Shown here in pieces: positions 11,331 to 24,180 of a DNA stretch of 64,000 nt (positions are counted from its first letter, which is position 1; each line of letters opens with the position of its first letter). The notes beneath the pieces were generated by a model. It did no database searches. It was not told the origin of the DNA and was given only the letters and a program-made list of their open reading frames with translations. Made by a program: the position numbers and the translations under genes. The DNA is taken from positions 6,343-70,342 of the forward strand of contig VWZL01002214.1 in the NCBI GenBank assembly GCA_013396915.1, in the 5' to 3' direction. The DNA comes from Stercorarius parasiticus. Taxonomy: Eukaryota > Chordata > Aves > Charadriiformes > Stercorariidae.

Positions 11331-14300
11331 CGATGTTTCAAAATTATACATTTCCCTCCTATTAAATAATGAATGAAAAGAAAATAGAATTTTCTGCACT
11401 GCACGTACAAGCTCTCAGATTGATTTGCTGCGACCCAGTATTCCCAGACTGGTTTTCCGTTGCAGCCGGCAGTGAGGCTGGGGAAGCGTCTTTTGTTATT
11501 TTTCATACCAGGCAGCTCTTGCTTCCTCTACAAGTTTCCATCTGATTCCTCTAATGAAATACCTCTCACAATTGAGCTAATCTCTCCTGCAGCTCCTCCT
11601 TTTCTCATTTTCACTGCCAGCCTTCGCCTTCTGTTCAGCACCCTGCGCCGCTATCAGGCTTGAGAAAATGCTTTTATGGGTTCTACCTATTCCATCTCTA
11701 ACTTCAGAAAACGAAATATTTTCATGCCACCTCTACACACTGCAATTCTAAATGGATCTAATCGGTTCTGCCCTCTACCTTTTATAACCAGAAACATTTT
11801 CAAATGAAAATTGAGATATCCCATCCTTCAGTGATAGCCTAATCTCCCACTCTCTTCCCATATAACGTTTCAAGCAATTAAAAAAAAAAAAGTTTGCCTG
11901 ACTTTGAGAACTTACCCACAGCACAAAAGCCTTTTCCAAGAGTTTTAATTGAAGCTAAGCATCTATTTAGGTTACGATGTTCTATCTTTAACTTGAATAG
12001 AATAATTCCTTTTCTTGTATTTAACCTTTGATCAGCTGCCTACCTTTGAACTCTTGGATAACTACCCCCTTCTTGTTATCCTTGTCCCACTTCTCCCGTA
12101 ACTCTTGCGTAACTGCACCCTATAAATCAAAACAGAATTAATTTGGGTGAAGTAACTTCGCCCCCGCCCTCCCCGGCGATGGTTTCAGTCAATTTCTTTG
12201 TCCTTTTGTTTTTGAATACAACCACTATGGAGGTCTGGGATACAATACTGCAGGACACCTGTACAGTTTTAAATTCAAGTCACTATTGGAAAAACAAAAT
12301 TTTTTTCTATATCTATATATATAAAAACCTTTGAATATTATAAAATATATATATAAACTCTTGAATGTATATTCCGGATTACATCTGAAAAGTCAACTTG
12401 CCTATGGTGGACTTTGCCCACTCCGTGGTCACTGACTGGATCTACCTCCCTCTCCACCCCCCCGTCGCCCCCGGAGCTGGACCCCAAGGGGACCGTGCGC
12501 CCCCGCGGGCAGGAGGCCGGGCAGGGGCAGGAGGGACAAGTGTCCCGCTGCGCTTGGGGCTTACTCCCTCTGGGTCACAGACACCCTTAGGGATGCTCCT
12601 CTTCCCTGCCAGGATTCAGAAACCACAAGATAAAATAAATCAGCCATAACAACTAAAAAGAAAACGATGCCACACGGTTTAACTGGATCGGCACTTTTTC
12701 CAGCATTACACCTGCTGATGTCTCTCTTTTCCGGCTCCCTCTGATCACGCGAACGATCCCTGGTGATGCAGGAGGGGGACAAGCGGGTTGTTTTGGGTCT
12801 CGGCAGCCTTGATGTACAAAGCTTCTCCTACACAAGCGACGGGATGACTCCTGGTGCAGAGAGGGGGGAAAGACAGCTCTTAAATTGCTCAAACAGAACT
12901 GCTGGAATACGGCAACGGGCAGCTCGCGTTGGCACTCGGTCACCTAACTTCTGATGTAGGCACCAACCCCAAACTACCCGTCGAGCACCTGCAGAGAGCT
13001 TCTGTTAACGAATTTTAAACAGTCCATTTCAGAACACAGATACTTGCAAATATCCTGCCCAGTCCTCCCGTATCACTCAAAAGAACCAATGGCTACACAA
13101 ATAACTCCTTTAAAAAAAATTCACATAAATCAAAAAGTAACATGTTAAAAATTGTGGCATGGTCTGAGTTTCTTTGAAATCAGCATTGCGTGAATGTTCT
13201 AAACTACTAATTACCTTGGTTCAAGTGCTTGCATTAGAGGATTTCTTGCTTCAGGACAGATGCAGGTAAGTCTTCCTGATTAATACACGTCTCCAAATGA
13301 ATTCAGAACAGAGAACTGAATTTCCATATTCATAATGCATGGACGGGTAAAGAGTTATCAACCCCCTTTTCCCCCAATAGTTTCAAACTGCACAGATCTG
13401 AGTGATTTGTAATTCATATGGCACTTGCAGACCTGGCGCGCATACAAAGGCTGGGGGGGGTTTTTTCTTTCCTTTTCTTTCAAAATAGCCTTTTTCATCA
13501 CACATCCCACCCCACTTCTTTCACTATCACATCCCAAATGAAGAGTACATATTTGCTCGCCTTGTGCGCGTATAGAAATAAATAAAAGGCTGATGACAAA
13601 ATTACTCACAAATCCTTCCACGTTGGGAGCGGTCGCTCAGAAAATCAGAGTTGAACGTAAGGGCGGGATACCTGGAAGGATGAAACGACGTGGAATGAAA
13701 CTACTGAGTAGAGTCTTGGCTCACGGTGCATTTTGACAGTGAATTCATTGCAGGCAAAGCTACATACTTCATTTCAAAGCACACACTGAATGTAGCCGGA
13801 GATACCACCGCTCCCTCTGTACCTATCTCCCTTTTCCCCCACTTATGTGAATCCGTATCAGCCTCTGGAATGCTCCCAAGGACGATTTCTTCCCTGTGTG
13901 TTTATCTGTGACTGCAGCGGTAACACACAGAGGCTCCCTTCAAAGTCTCCAGCCTTTGAAATAGGAGCATGGAGAAAAAAGTTCTGCTACTGAAACGACC
14001 CAACAGTTTGGTTCATTTTGAAGCTATTTCTCCATAGATTAACCTAATTTTCCCTCTGTTGAGTGGCAAGTTCACGAGGAAACCATAACAATAAAGAATG
14101 ACGGTTGAGAGAGCCGGCATCAGGTGATGTTTGTTGCCACCGAGGAAAGGCGTGCTGGTCCCTCACGGTCAGGGCTCCTGAGGATGCTCAGCTTCTGGCA
14201 GGCTCTTTTCTCCTCAGCATGTTCTGCATGGCAGCACCTAGCGAACAAAGCAAAAGGGAATGGTTTTAATAAAATAATCTGAAGTTAAATTCTTTCTGAA

Positions 14301-15187
14301 ACTGAAGGACATCACCAAGATGACCACAAAGAAGGATCATCTCATTGAAACTAAAAACACGTGATAATACTGCGGAGAGGGTAAGCGAGGCGAGACTTGG
14401 GAGAGTCTGGGACTGCAAAGTTCAATTAAATCCTTTTTTCGAGCATCTTGATGTTAGTACTGCTCTGCATGAAAAACTCAAAGAGACTGACAGTTCACGT
14501 GCCTTATTTCACCGGGGCGACATCTCTGTGCTCAGGTAATGTTTTATAGCGTGCTTTAAATATGAGTCAAGTACACCAACACTGCTCAAGTTCGGCAGTG
14601 CCGGGCGACAGTTCCGTCAGAAAAACCTGCCCGTACAACTGCAGGCTGTAAAAAGCGCACGAAGAGTGTGAGGAATGTTGATTTGCGGTTATAAAAATAC
14701 CCACAGTTAAAATATTTCACACGACCCAGTGATTTTTACACCTGGAGATGATACGCTTGTAAACATGATTTAGCCAGGCTCACTTTAAACAAAAGTTATG
14801 TGCTAAGGTGAACGGGGCTGCGCGTCCCTGCGTATTGTTTTATAACAGGGAGCTTGAAGAATACACCAAAATTTTTTTTTTATTCTCGAAGACAAAAAAA
14901 ATAGGCTATTTAATGCTTTTTCTCCCAACTACGCGAACGCCCCAGGGACAGGACAGGAGAACATGTCGAAAAGGGGGATCTCCTGTATATTTACATCCCA
15001 ACCACGTGCGGGCAGGGCTGGGGGCTGGCGCCGGTCACCAGCTGGTACCTGGAGGGTGACGGCCCTGCCTGGGCAGTGGGTCACCTATTGCAGATGCACT
15101 GGGCAGGTGTCCCCGGGAGCTGGAGGTACCTGCGCGTCCCCTTGCCGTGATGGGCACCCAGAGGTGGCCGCAGAGCATCACGTACAG
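11331..15187. other. Intergenic DNA, no gene seen; GC-rich spots
   Basis: The sequence alternates between AT-rich stretches (11690-12380, 13000-13350) and short CpG-containing spots (12440-12560, 14810-15190). A12 at 11880-11891 and G8 at 13453-13460 are the main homopolymers. No ORF resembles a known protein and no repeat family was recognised. Confidence 0.5.
12307..12356. repeat. AT-rich (TA)n-like tract
   Basis: Two TATATATA stretches are separated by about 20 AT-rich bases. This is an interrupted TA microsatellite. Confidence 0.6.
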
Positions 15188-15225
15188 CCGTAGATATAAA
15201 GACGTAGGTCTAAAGACGTAGATGA
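15188..15225. repeat. 14-base tandem repeat, about 2.7 copies
   Basis: The unit [A/C]CGTAG[A/G]T[A/C]TAAAG is repeated head to tail: CCGTAGATATAAAG, ACGTAGGTCTAAAG, then ACGTAGATGATC. It is a small local minisatellite just upstream of the 15.55-kb CR1 copy. Confidence 0.65.
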
Positions 15226-15550
15226 TCCTGGTGTGGATCCGCTGAGCACAGATAACTACCTAACCCCCAAATTAACTCCAGCACAGAGAGATTCAACATA
15301 CTAGAGTAATTTATAGCACTGGATATTATGTCCACAACAGAAAACAAACATTTGCATAGTTCGAACTAATGAGACAATCTAAGTCTCGGTGCATTTTACT
15401 TTGCTTTGATGGTTCCATTAAAAAACTAATTTGCAAATAATTTAAAACTATTATGCATATACACACACATATACATATCCCACACTGATATACAAATATA
15501 GGAGTGTTATTACTGATCCACACAAGTATTAAACAACTTTGCTGACGTGA

Positions 15551-16020
15551 CACAGAATCATGGAGTATTTTTGGTTGGAAAAGACCTTTAAGTTCATCGA
15601 GTCCAACCATCAACCTAACACTGCCAAACCCACCGCTAAACCGTGTCCCTCATCACCACGTCTACACGACTCTTAAATACCTCCAGGGATGGCGACTCCA
15701 CCGCTTGTTCCAACGTTTGACCACCCTTTTGGTGAAGAAATTTTTCCTAATATCCATCCTAAACCTCCCCTGGCGCAACTTGAGGCCGTTTCCTCTTGTC
15801 CTGTCGCCTGTTCCTTGGGACAAGAGACCGACCCCCCCTTGCTCCACCCTCCTTTCAGGGAGTTGCAGAGAGGATAAGGGCTCCCCTCAGCCTCCTTTTC
15901 TCCAGGCTGAACACCCCCAGCTCCCTCAGCCGCTCCTCACAAGACTTGTGCTCCAGACCCCTCACCAGCTCCGCTGCCCTTCCATGGACCCGCTCCAGCA
16001 CCTCCATGTCTTTCTTGTAT
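15551..16020 (-). mobile_element. CR1 LINE, 5'-truncated 3' end (about 470 bp)
   Basis: The plus strand begins with CACAGAATCATGGAGTATTT and continues with the 'gttggaaaagacctttaagttcatcgagtccaacc' type of CR1 3' UTR, so the element points left with its 3' end at about 15551. Reading the minus strand gives the C-terminus of CR1 ORF2 in pieces: KDMEVLERV and [21 protein letters not shown] (about 15890-16015), then [15 protein letters not shown], then [10 protein letters not shown]. Frame changes between these pieces show that it is dead. The 5' end is cut near 16020, the usual result of incomplete target-primed reverse transcription. Its 3' UTR differs from the copies at 32.3 and 47.2 kb, so it belongs to another CR1 subfamily. 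Confidence 0.93.
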
Positions 16021-18238
16021 CCTATTGCCCCGGTAAATGAGTGACTATTGTGGAAATGGTTTTCCTTCCCTCCCCTGCGCGGGCAGAGGTGGAGGCAGAG
16101 CCCCGGGGCACGGCGCCGCTGGGGACCGGGTGCTGCGAAGAGGGGCTGAGGAAGGTTGGTGGGAAAAGGCAGCAAACATTCACCACAGGCGACTCCCCAA
16201 AGCCTCGCAAGCTAAATCTCCCTGGTGCTAATACAGCACCAGGTAACTGCGTGTTTTTCACGGGATCAATAAAAATGTCTCTGCATTTTCTCAGCCTTTT
16301 TCAGACTTGGGATCTTCTCACAGGGTGTTAAGTCAGGTAGGACTTCACTGAAATCTCTCGAATTACACCGAAAAAACTCCCAGAAGACGGTGCCCACATC
16401 TTTTCTAGTAGTGGACTATTCTGAACGTTTTCTCAAAGTTTGTTGCTTCTCATCTGCGTAGTGAAAACACCTTTCAGATCAGCGTTCCCCTTACTGGATG
16501 CATCTTATGCCCTGCTATACTCACTGCCAAAAAGCTTAAGTTTTTGATATTTCTTCAGACATTTTTATGCTTTTATGACTTCCAAAAAGTGAATGTTGCC
16601 ATCAGCCAGCGCAGGCTTTCGCTGGCAGCGCCACATGCATGACCAGAGTGATTATTTAAATACTCTCTCAGTACTCATTAATATCTTATGAGAAGAATTT
16701 TAGGTCAGGCTTTTTGCCTCTCATAATGCATTTTAATGCATTTCTTATTGAGTCTTCCATTACAGTTCTGGAGAGGTAATTCATACTTTCCTTCTGCTCA
16801 ATATTTCCTTCCAAGAGAAGAACAAAAGCTGGAATTCTCTACCTACTGCTAGATAATTCCTGTGAGATTTTTTTATTTATTACTAATAGCTGCTAGATAG
16901 GGAAAATACTTTCCACCATACCATAAAGCATATTTATGAGAACACAGATACTTCTGTGTGTCAAAAAGGAAATTATTTTTTCCTTAAATAAAGGCGGAGC
17001 AAAACCAAAAGAAGCATTTTTTTTAAGGACTATGCATTGAAAATGTCAAACTTTGCGGCTAGACATTTCCAACATAGATTGATTTGAAGTTCCTTTACGT
17101 ATTGGGTAATGAATCATAATATTCTTTTTGTTGTTGTTGTGTAGAAACAACACCCCAGAGAGAAAATATTTTCAGCTGCTAGAAATGTGGCTTTCACATT
17201 CATGTATGGCATATACCGATATAGAACGTGTCTATTATGATAAATATTTACAACCACAGACGTGCATCTGCATATCCTGCGGAACTGATTATGTCAACAG
17301 GGAAATACTTAGTCACTTGACAAAAGACACCGCTTTTCTCTTTTTTAATCTAGAATGCACATAATAAAAAATATAACGTATTGCAATGTTCTTTCCAGCA
17401 CCTGTGAAGAACACTATTTTCATCCTATGGTGACTCTGTAAAAAGTTAACGCGTTCGGAGATTGTGCTTATTTGTTTTTATGGATACTTATGCTTAGAAA
17501 ACCCAGGGCTGTCTACATGCCCTGTATTCACGCACACGCCTTTCCAGCTATCTGTTCAGCTGTGTAGATGTACAGATACAAGCGGTGCGCTTCCTTTGGG
17601 GTTTTTTTGAGATAATTTTAACTAATCATGACATTTAATAAATCAGTACATCTCTGGTAGCAAGGCTTCAAACACTACATTCTTAATATTTTGGCAATTA
17701 TCTTCAAGAATGATGACAAAATAAACACTTAATTTCCCGTAGCCTGCCATTTTATCATTTTTTTTAAAATGTTTTTTGAGTTTTTTTGGACGGAACAAGA
17801 TATAAAAAACCACCTCTTTGGTTTGTTTCACTGTCGTGTGAAAGTAAAAAGTAGCAGCTATGCACTTATCGCAGAACGTGTAGGAGAACATCACCACCGC
17901 GCCGAGGTGCTCACCACAGAGAGGGCTGGGTACCTGCTGTACGTGAAGATGTGGCCGCGCTGCAGCAAATCCACAGCAGTTTTCGGACATGCTGCAGCCA
18001 AACGGTGAGACAATGCTGCTGAGAAACTTTAATCGCCCAGCCCCTTAACTGCAAGTACCATGCTTTTATTCTTATTTACTTTATGGGTACCTTATAAATA
18101 TTTAATTTTACCAGGACCCATGAAATAAAATGAGCTTTTAGCACAAGGTGACCGACTGGTGATTTGGTTTAACTTTCAGGTACAATTAAAGCTTTTATTG
18201 TCATCCTACTGGAAGAGCACAGAGACGGTAAAATAAGT
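16021..18238. other. Intergenic DNA, no gene seen
   Basis: A GC-rich spot (about 16065-16165) adjoins the CR1 break point, after which the sequence becomes AT-rich. The stretch 16640-16830 carries repeated ATGCAT/TTTAAAT-type motifs that resemble homeodomain or POU-factor sites. No ORF of interest was found. Confidence 0.5.
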
Positions 18239-18425
18239 GAGATGGGGAGGTTCAGCCCTGGTGGAGCCTCCCGAAATCCCGAGGGCACCCTCCATCCATC
18301 CCTACGTGCCCACGGCTCCAGGAGACGTGGTTGGGAAACCGCACCCCCGAGCCCAGGAGAAGGGGAGCAATGAGCTGGGTTCCATGAGAGCTACAAACGG
18401 GGCCGGGGGTGGGGGGGGCAGGAAA
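18239..18425. other. GC-rich patch ending in a G-run cluster
   Basis: This short GC-rich patch stands out from AT-rich flanks. It ends in GGGG, GGGGG and GGGGGGGG runs separated by 2 and 1 bases (18399-18418), a pattern able to form a G-quadruplex on the plus strand. No gene is evident. Confidence 0.5.
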
Positions 18426-19093
18426 ATGTTTGTATGTAGTACTGTGGAAAAATAGGTAAACCAGGAAAACGTATTATCGTTCTTTTAAATTCCAAGTCAC
18501 ATACTTTAACAACAGGAAAAAACCCCACCATTATTGTTGAAAGCAAAGATTTTCAACTTCCCGGTCGTCTGTTTTGTTGTCAACTTCAGAAGTTTCCGAA
18601 GCCTAACAACATTACTTCAAAAGCACTTGGTTTAAATGTACACTAACTAATGAAAGAACATCTTTTAAGAATACTTTCAGACACATAAAAACCCCCAGCA
18701 AGCTTACACGGCTGACACTTTGACAAATGATGTACCAAAAAAGATCGGGTCACAGAAATAAAGATGGTGGAAGAGAGTGACACTTTCTCCCCAGCTAATT
18801 GACAACTTGGGAAACAAACACATCAAAAGAAATACATTATGATATTACTCCAGTGAATACGGTCTGCCAGGAAACGCAGGCTGTTTATCAGTTTGGAATA
18901 AGCATTCATTTTGATCTCAGGCAGGGCAGAGAGATGAGTTCTGGAAGCAGAAGAAATCTACCTGCGAGGGCTCGCAGCACAATGTGCTCGGAGAAACAAT
19001 GAAGGCGCGTTTGAAGGCCCATTAGACAGCAGCGAGAGAATCTGGAAAGGCAACAATTTAAATATTCCTAGCGCTCTGCAGCTTCTTTCTTAT

Positions 19094-19579
19094 TTAACAG
19101 CTTAGCAGGGCTGCATATATTACAGACGAGTTGGAAATAACTTCAAGACAGGAAGCTGGGAAGACGAATATGTTAAAGGCATCACTCAGCCGCTCCAATG
19201 ACCCTGGACTCAGGACAGTGCACTTTGGAGCGGAAACCACTTCCAAGAGGTGTGTTGAGGAGAAAAATCCAGAAATCTGGCATTTGATGTCAAGTATTTC
19301 AGACCCAACCAAGTTACTTGAAACTGTTTCCTCGTCTGACCATCCTGTGGAAATGTGGAGCTGGGAACCTCCCAGAACGTTCCCCAAAATTGCCATCCAG
19401 CAGCAGGAGGAAACGGAGTGCTGTTCGTTACCATAGCCCACGTTAGATGCAAGCCTACCCCAGGCCACTAAAAAACCCTGCGTATTTTGAATATGACTAG
19501 CCCCTGCCAACACATTTGTTGTTAGCAGTTTCACTGTAAGAACATCTACCAGCTCTGACAGTCCTCCCACCGCACCCAT
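19094..19579 (-). other. Open frame on both strands, unassigned
   Basis: The minus strand is open for 161 codons (MGAVGGLSELVDVLTVKL... at the start). The plus strand is also open from 19098 to a TAG at 19434, giving residues such as NDPGLRTVHFGAETT and EMWSWEPPRTFPKIA. Beyond that stop the same plus frame stays open except for two close stops (near 19498) until about 19711. A polypyrimidine/AG (CTTCTTTCTTATTTAACAG) sits at 19082-19100, just before the plus frame. I recognise no family. It may be chance, a decayed retrocopy, or an unannotated exon; chance is the default view because about one ORF of this size is expected in a window of this length. Confidence 0.2.
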
Positions 19580-19711
19580 TTTTAAAGATAAAATTAAGGA
19601 GTTAGGGAAAATGGAAAATAATGTAATAAGCGTGACATCCTGGAACTTATTAATGAAACAGATTAAGTATTACTACAAGACGGAAATGGGAAAGAAGGAA
19701 AAGAATATAGT

Positions 19712-22700
19712 ATGACCCCTTTAAAAAGTGCAGAGAAGAAAATAAGACAATTTAACCTCAAGCACGGTCTAACAACTTTATGACCACCTTTCCCACCCCG
19801 CAGTCAAATACGCAGATTTTAGGACATTCAGCATCAGATTAAATTCACTCCTAAATTCAGTTTCATTAACCACCTGGTTTTCAGACCCCTGCACCACAGT
19901 GGTCTATGGTGCAAATATAGGGAAAGGAGCCGGGGGGGGATAAGACTTTCTGTGAAAATGCTTTCCTGCTCTGTATTTCTCTCTTACAATTCTAGAAAAC
20001 TCAATAAATGTGAAATAAAAATGTTAAAACGCTAAAAAAGTTGCGTGTATTTCTCACATAGCTGATTGCATCTTCATAAAAACGCGCGTAAAGAATAAAC
20101 GACATTTTGATGCAATTGTCCTTTTCCATTTTTGCAAGTACCACCACAAATGGGGATGGTGAAACCTCGGCACTACTGATGTCAGATAACTTTTCTAGTG
20201 TCTGGGTCCAGGATCTTTACTCAACTTAAACGTCTCCGTTTCCGTAACATATTTTTACTTTCAGCAATAGAGAAATACTGTGAGACAATTACTCTACTAA
20301 AATAAGGTATCTGAAATGAAAAAAACATATATGAATGTTCAGCCTTATTGAAAAAGGAACTGTACCCTTGACATTTGATTGAGAACAGAGCTATACTTTC
20401 AAGGATTTTACAACTAATACTTAAAGGAGTAAATAGAAAAATTCCTTCTTTATTTGTCTATAATTGCGTTCAAACAAACGAAAAAACCAGGGTTTCAAAC
20501 ATTTGTTGTATTGCCTACGATGTCCTCAGTGGATGGTCTTCTGCTGTTGAACTGCAGATTTACAATATCTGGCTTTTTTTAACTAGACCTTGTCTGATTT
20601 TGAGAAATAACAGACAAAACCTGAATTGTCCGTTGTTCATTCCTATACCCTGATATTGCAATTATAATGCTTTAATGTTAACAAATATATCTTCAACATT
20701 TTTTTTTTCTTTTTTAGATAGTATTAAGGTAGCACTGAAAGTCAGGAGCACCTGGTTTATTTATGGACTGGTGAACACCGTCCATCTCCTGCAGCATTAA
20801 CCTTCACCCTGATACTGCAGCATCTGAGGCATCTTAAAAAGAAAAATCTTCTCGTGACTTTTATGCGGGTTTACGCAAGTTAATGGTGATATGCTCACCA
20901 AACTAAGCATAAAAGTACAAAGTGCTGCTTAAAACTGGAGATGCCTTTGATCAGAGAGAAGTCCCTGCAAGAGAACAACTTCCCATCGACTTTCCAGCAG
21001 CCGCTGCTTTTGCCGCAATGGTTATGTCCCTGGGCAGGTAACGGGCTGACTTCCCGCATGAGGCCACTCAACGGCTGTGGTGGACAGGTTAACTGATGAG
21101 CAGAGACTAAAGTGAAGTCTGGTTGAACTTGGCTTGGCAGAAATCAGTGTCATGGGCCTGCAGGGGATGAATCGGCATCACTGAGGACGCATGCCCACAG
21201 TCAGAGAGGGTACGTAGCTGTATCACAGCCTTCCTCAGCAGAAGGGAGCGCAGGCCAAATAACTGATTTCAATATCTAAAAATATGTCGGTATCAAGTCA
21301 GAGACTGCCTTCTCTTCAAAATTTATACTTACTAGAAAAGGACTGAACGGAATTAACCACAGTGGCCAATCAGAACAGAAAACAGCAAATGGCATTTCAC
21401 TTGTCTCGTTTGACAGCCTAACGGCAAAACCATCCACAACAAAATTATTGTCTAATTTAAGAGCAGAGATGAAGCTCTCTACAGGAATGAATGAAAACCA
21501 TGGCCACTTGATGGTGGCAAGTTGTTTTAGCTTTTCTAGATGGATATAACACGTCCTTCCATCTCCATCAGCCTTTGACAAACAACTTCCTTTTCTCTCT
21601 TGTGGGAATTTTCCACTTTTAGTTTGTTGGTATTTTCCACTGGAAAAGGAGGAGGAACAACAAAAAAATCATTCTACCGCTCTCCCTTAATAACTCCCAA
21701 GCACTGGCTGAGCAGTAGCCTGCCTCCAGATCCTCCAGCCCTTTCTCACTTTTCCAAATAACTTCTACAGAGTTAATAAAAACTGCAAACATCAGTGACC
21801 ACTAAAAATAGGGGGGAAAAAAAGAAAAAAACTCACGGATAAGCCCACCAAACAACATCAAACCCCAACAGTTTTCACGTATTATTGCAGAACGGCTTCA
21901 AATCCCTTATGTACACAAGTGAGGACCTGCACTTACCCCCTCTTGCAAAATCCATCGCGCAGCCTGGCTGTCCTCAGGTGTTTCTAATATGTGCAGGTAA
22001 ATATTGATAAAACATCATTTGGAGGGCTGAAGATTCTCTGTCAATTCCCCATAACTCTTGCAGAAAGGCCTCCCGGGCAGTCGCTGGTATGAAGGGTTGA
22101 GCAGTTCTCCTGGCCGACTGGTGAGGGGCAAGGTAGCAGCCAAGCGATTAGAGCGGGCTAGAAAGTCGGCAAACAAATTAGTAAGATAAACCTAAATTCA
22201 ATCTCACAAAAAAGTTGAACTCGCAGTTTGAAGCAGCCTCACGACAAGAAATGCAGACCTTGGAGCACGCATCTACTTACACGAACACTGGGTTACGTGA
22301 CCAGGAGGTCCGTGCAGGGTTATCATGCCGACTCATTGGTTTTGGTAGTAATAAATCCTACTGCTTTTCTCCTTAATGTGATTTTTTTTTTTCTCTTTTT
22401 CTCAGTATTGTGAAATCAGCAATTATTTGATATGCCTCCTATAGAGCCCTTTAATCCTTCCACTATTACAGCTGCCAAAAGTTTTTGTCTTCTGCAAATG
22501 ACACAAAGTCTGAAAAATATTGGGTATTTTATTAACCCTCTTCTAACGCATCGTCTATGCAACCATGAAACAGCCTTAGGTTCTACACGCTACACTGGAA
22601 ATTTTGGATCATACTACAAATCAGATTAAAAGAAATTTGAGATTAAAGGCAATCTTCTACTAGATATTCTTAAACAATAAAGAGAAAAGACATGTAGAGG

Positions 22701-24087
22701 TGACCCTCTGGGGAAACTAAATCTTAGAGAAAATAATTTTTTTACAAGTAAATTTGCATTTTTATCCACACTACAGACCTTGTATGTACAAAACCTGTCA
22801 CCGGGCTGCTGCACGAGGACACTTCTGCGTTCCTGCCCTGCTGCCCGACTTGCTCCTGCCATGAGATTGCCAGCCCACTTGGTAAATTAAGAGTCTTTGC
22901 TGGTGGCTGAAATAATTCTCCGGGAGAAAGGTGCGATGTTTACTAGTCTGCGTGGAGAAAATCTACAAGCGAAAAGCCCTTTCCTAAGCAGGAAAGCTGC
23001 ACACGGTGTGATGTTACTCTGCCGATGACAACAAGGACTATTCCTCCCAGTGGGGGGTTTGCGCAGACGCCCGCATACAGACCTCCCTCAATCAGGCTGT
23101 ATTTTCTCCTCTAACTTCTTGCATTTTCTCTCTTCAGACTTTTTAACGAGGTAGATTTGTACAACTTTATCTTACAAGTAAGTGCCCTTGTGCTCTTCTA
23201 CCTGTTTTCCTTGAACTTACCAGTCATGCCTCGTCTATGTGTTTGAGAGCGCTGTTAAAAATCGTACGTTTTACATGAAAGAACTTAGTCCGGCGGCTGT
23301 TTTTCCCACACTTTTATTTCTCTCTACCATAAAACCAGTCCTCCATGAACTTATCACCACTGAATGCAATAACAGAAAACAAAACGCACTGCTGGAAACT
23401 TTAGTGCTAACCAACCCTAATGGCTATGTTAGAAACGCTATAAAATACACCTTGTTTACGGGAAAGCCGACGCATTCTTTTTGTGCCTGTAATCTCTGTA
23501 GACCACACCTGCCCCAAGAAGTTTTGATGATTTTGCCATAAGAGTCGTGAGAAACTTCAAGGAAAATGCCACCAGATCATATATTTACATCCCAAAATGG
23601 CATCTGGTGCATTCAAGTTTGTCACGTACATTATTTGCTATAGCGATCACACAATTTAACAAGTTATTAAAAATAAGGCAATTGCATACTGAGTTCAGGG
23701 CATTTCCTTTGCAGGCTCAGCTATTATGCATTTTATTTCACTTTGCAGAGAATTTTGTTTCATCTACTGCAGAAATATTATCATCAAGTATTAATAGTTT
23801 TTTTCCGTACTCATAGTCATAATATGCTGTTTGACTGTTTTCCATCATTCTAATAAACTATCCTGCAAGGAAAGAATTATGAATCGTTTTAGACAATGAA
23901 GCAATATTACACTCGCAGTCGAAAACTAAGTTCCTTTTCTAAAAAGCACAATACAGAGCAAGTCTACAGGACAGATGAAGAAATGTTGGGGCTCTCGATA
24001 TACAAATGCAATTTGTCAATCTTTTTCTTTTCAAAATACCAGAACACTTCAGGTATTCCTGTACCTTCTTCACACAATGCAAAACCC
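19712..24087. other. Intergenic DNA, no gene seen
   Basis: AT-rich desert sequence with a C-rich and CpG-poor interior. At 21603-21650 there is a cluster of GGAATTTTCC and TTTTCC/GGAAAA motifs, including TTTTCCACTGGAAAA. No repeat family or convincing ORF was recognised. Confidence 0.5.
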
Positions 24088-24180
24088 ACTTGAACTTCTG
24101 TGGGAGGCAATTAACAACAACGAAAGCTAACCTCAGTTTCGAGTACATTGTTTTTAAATGCCACCCACAGAAGTTCAGGT
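24088..24180. ncRNA. 93-base foldback; candidate microRNA-like hairpin or small foldback element
   Basis: Bases 24088-24120 pair with 24148-24180 position by position without a bulge. Of 33 pairs, 29 are Watson-Crick, one is G-U (24090 with 24178) and three are mismatches (24105/24163, 24110/24158, 24115/24153). The apical part (24121-24147) can add CGAAA/TTTCG pairing (24121-24125 with 24137-24141). The stem begins ACTTGAACTTCTGTGGGAGG and the partner arm ends in CCACAGAAGTTCAGGT. Pairing stops abruptly at both ends. Size and stem fit a pre-miRNA, but an old foldback MITE would look the same. No target-site duplication is visible. The strand cannot be decided, and transcription is unproven. 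Confidence 0.35.

Noticed and set aside
10289..11376. Overlapping ORFs of 106-166 codons on both strands
   Set aside because: They sit in GC- and CpG-rich DNA where stop codons are rare, several frames are open at once, and none shows a recognisable domain.
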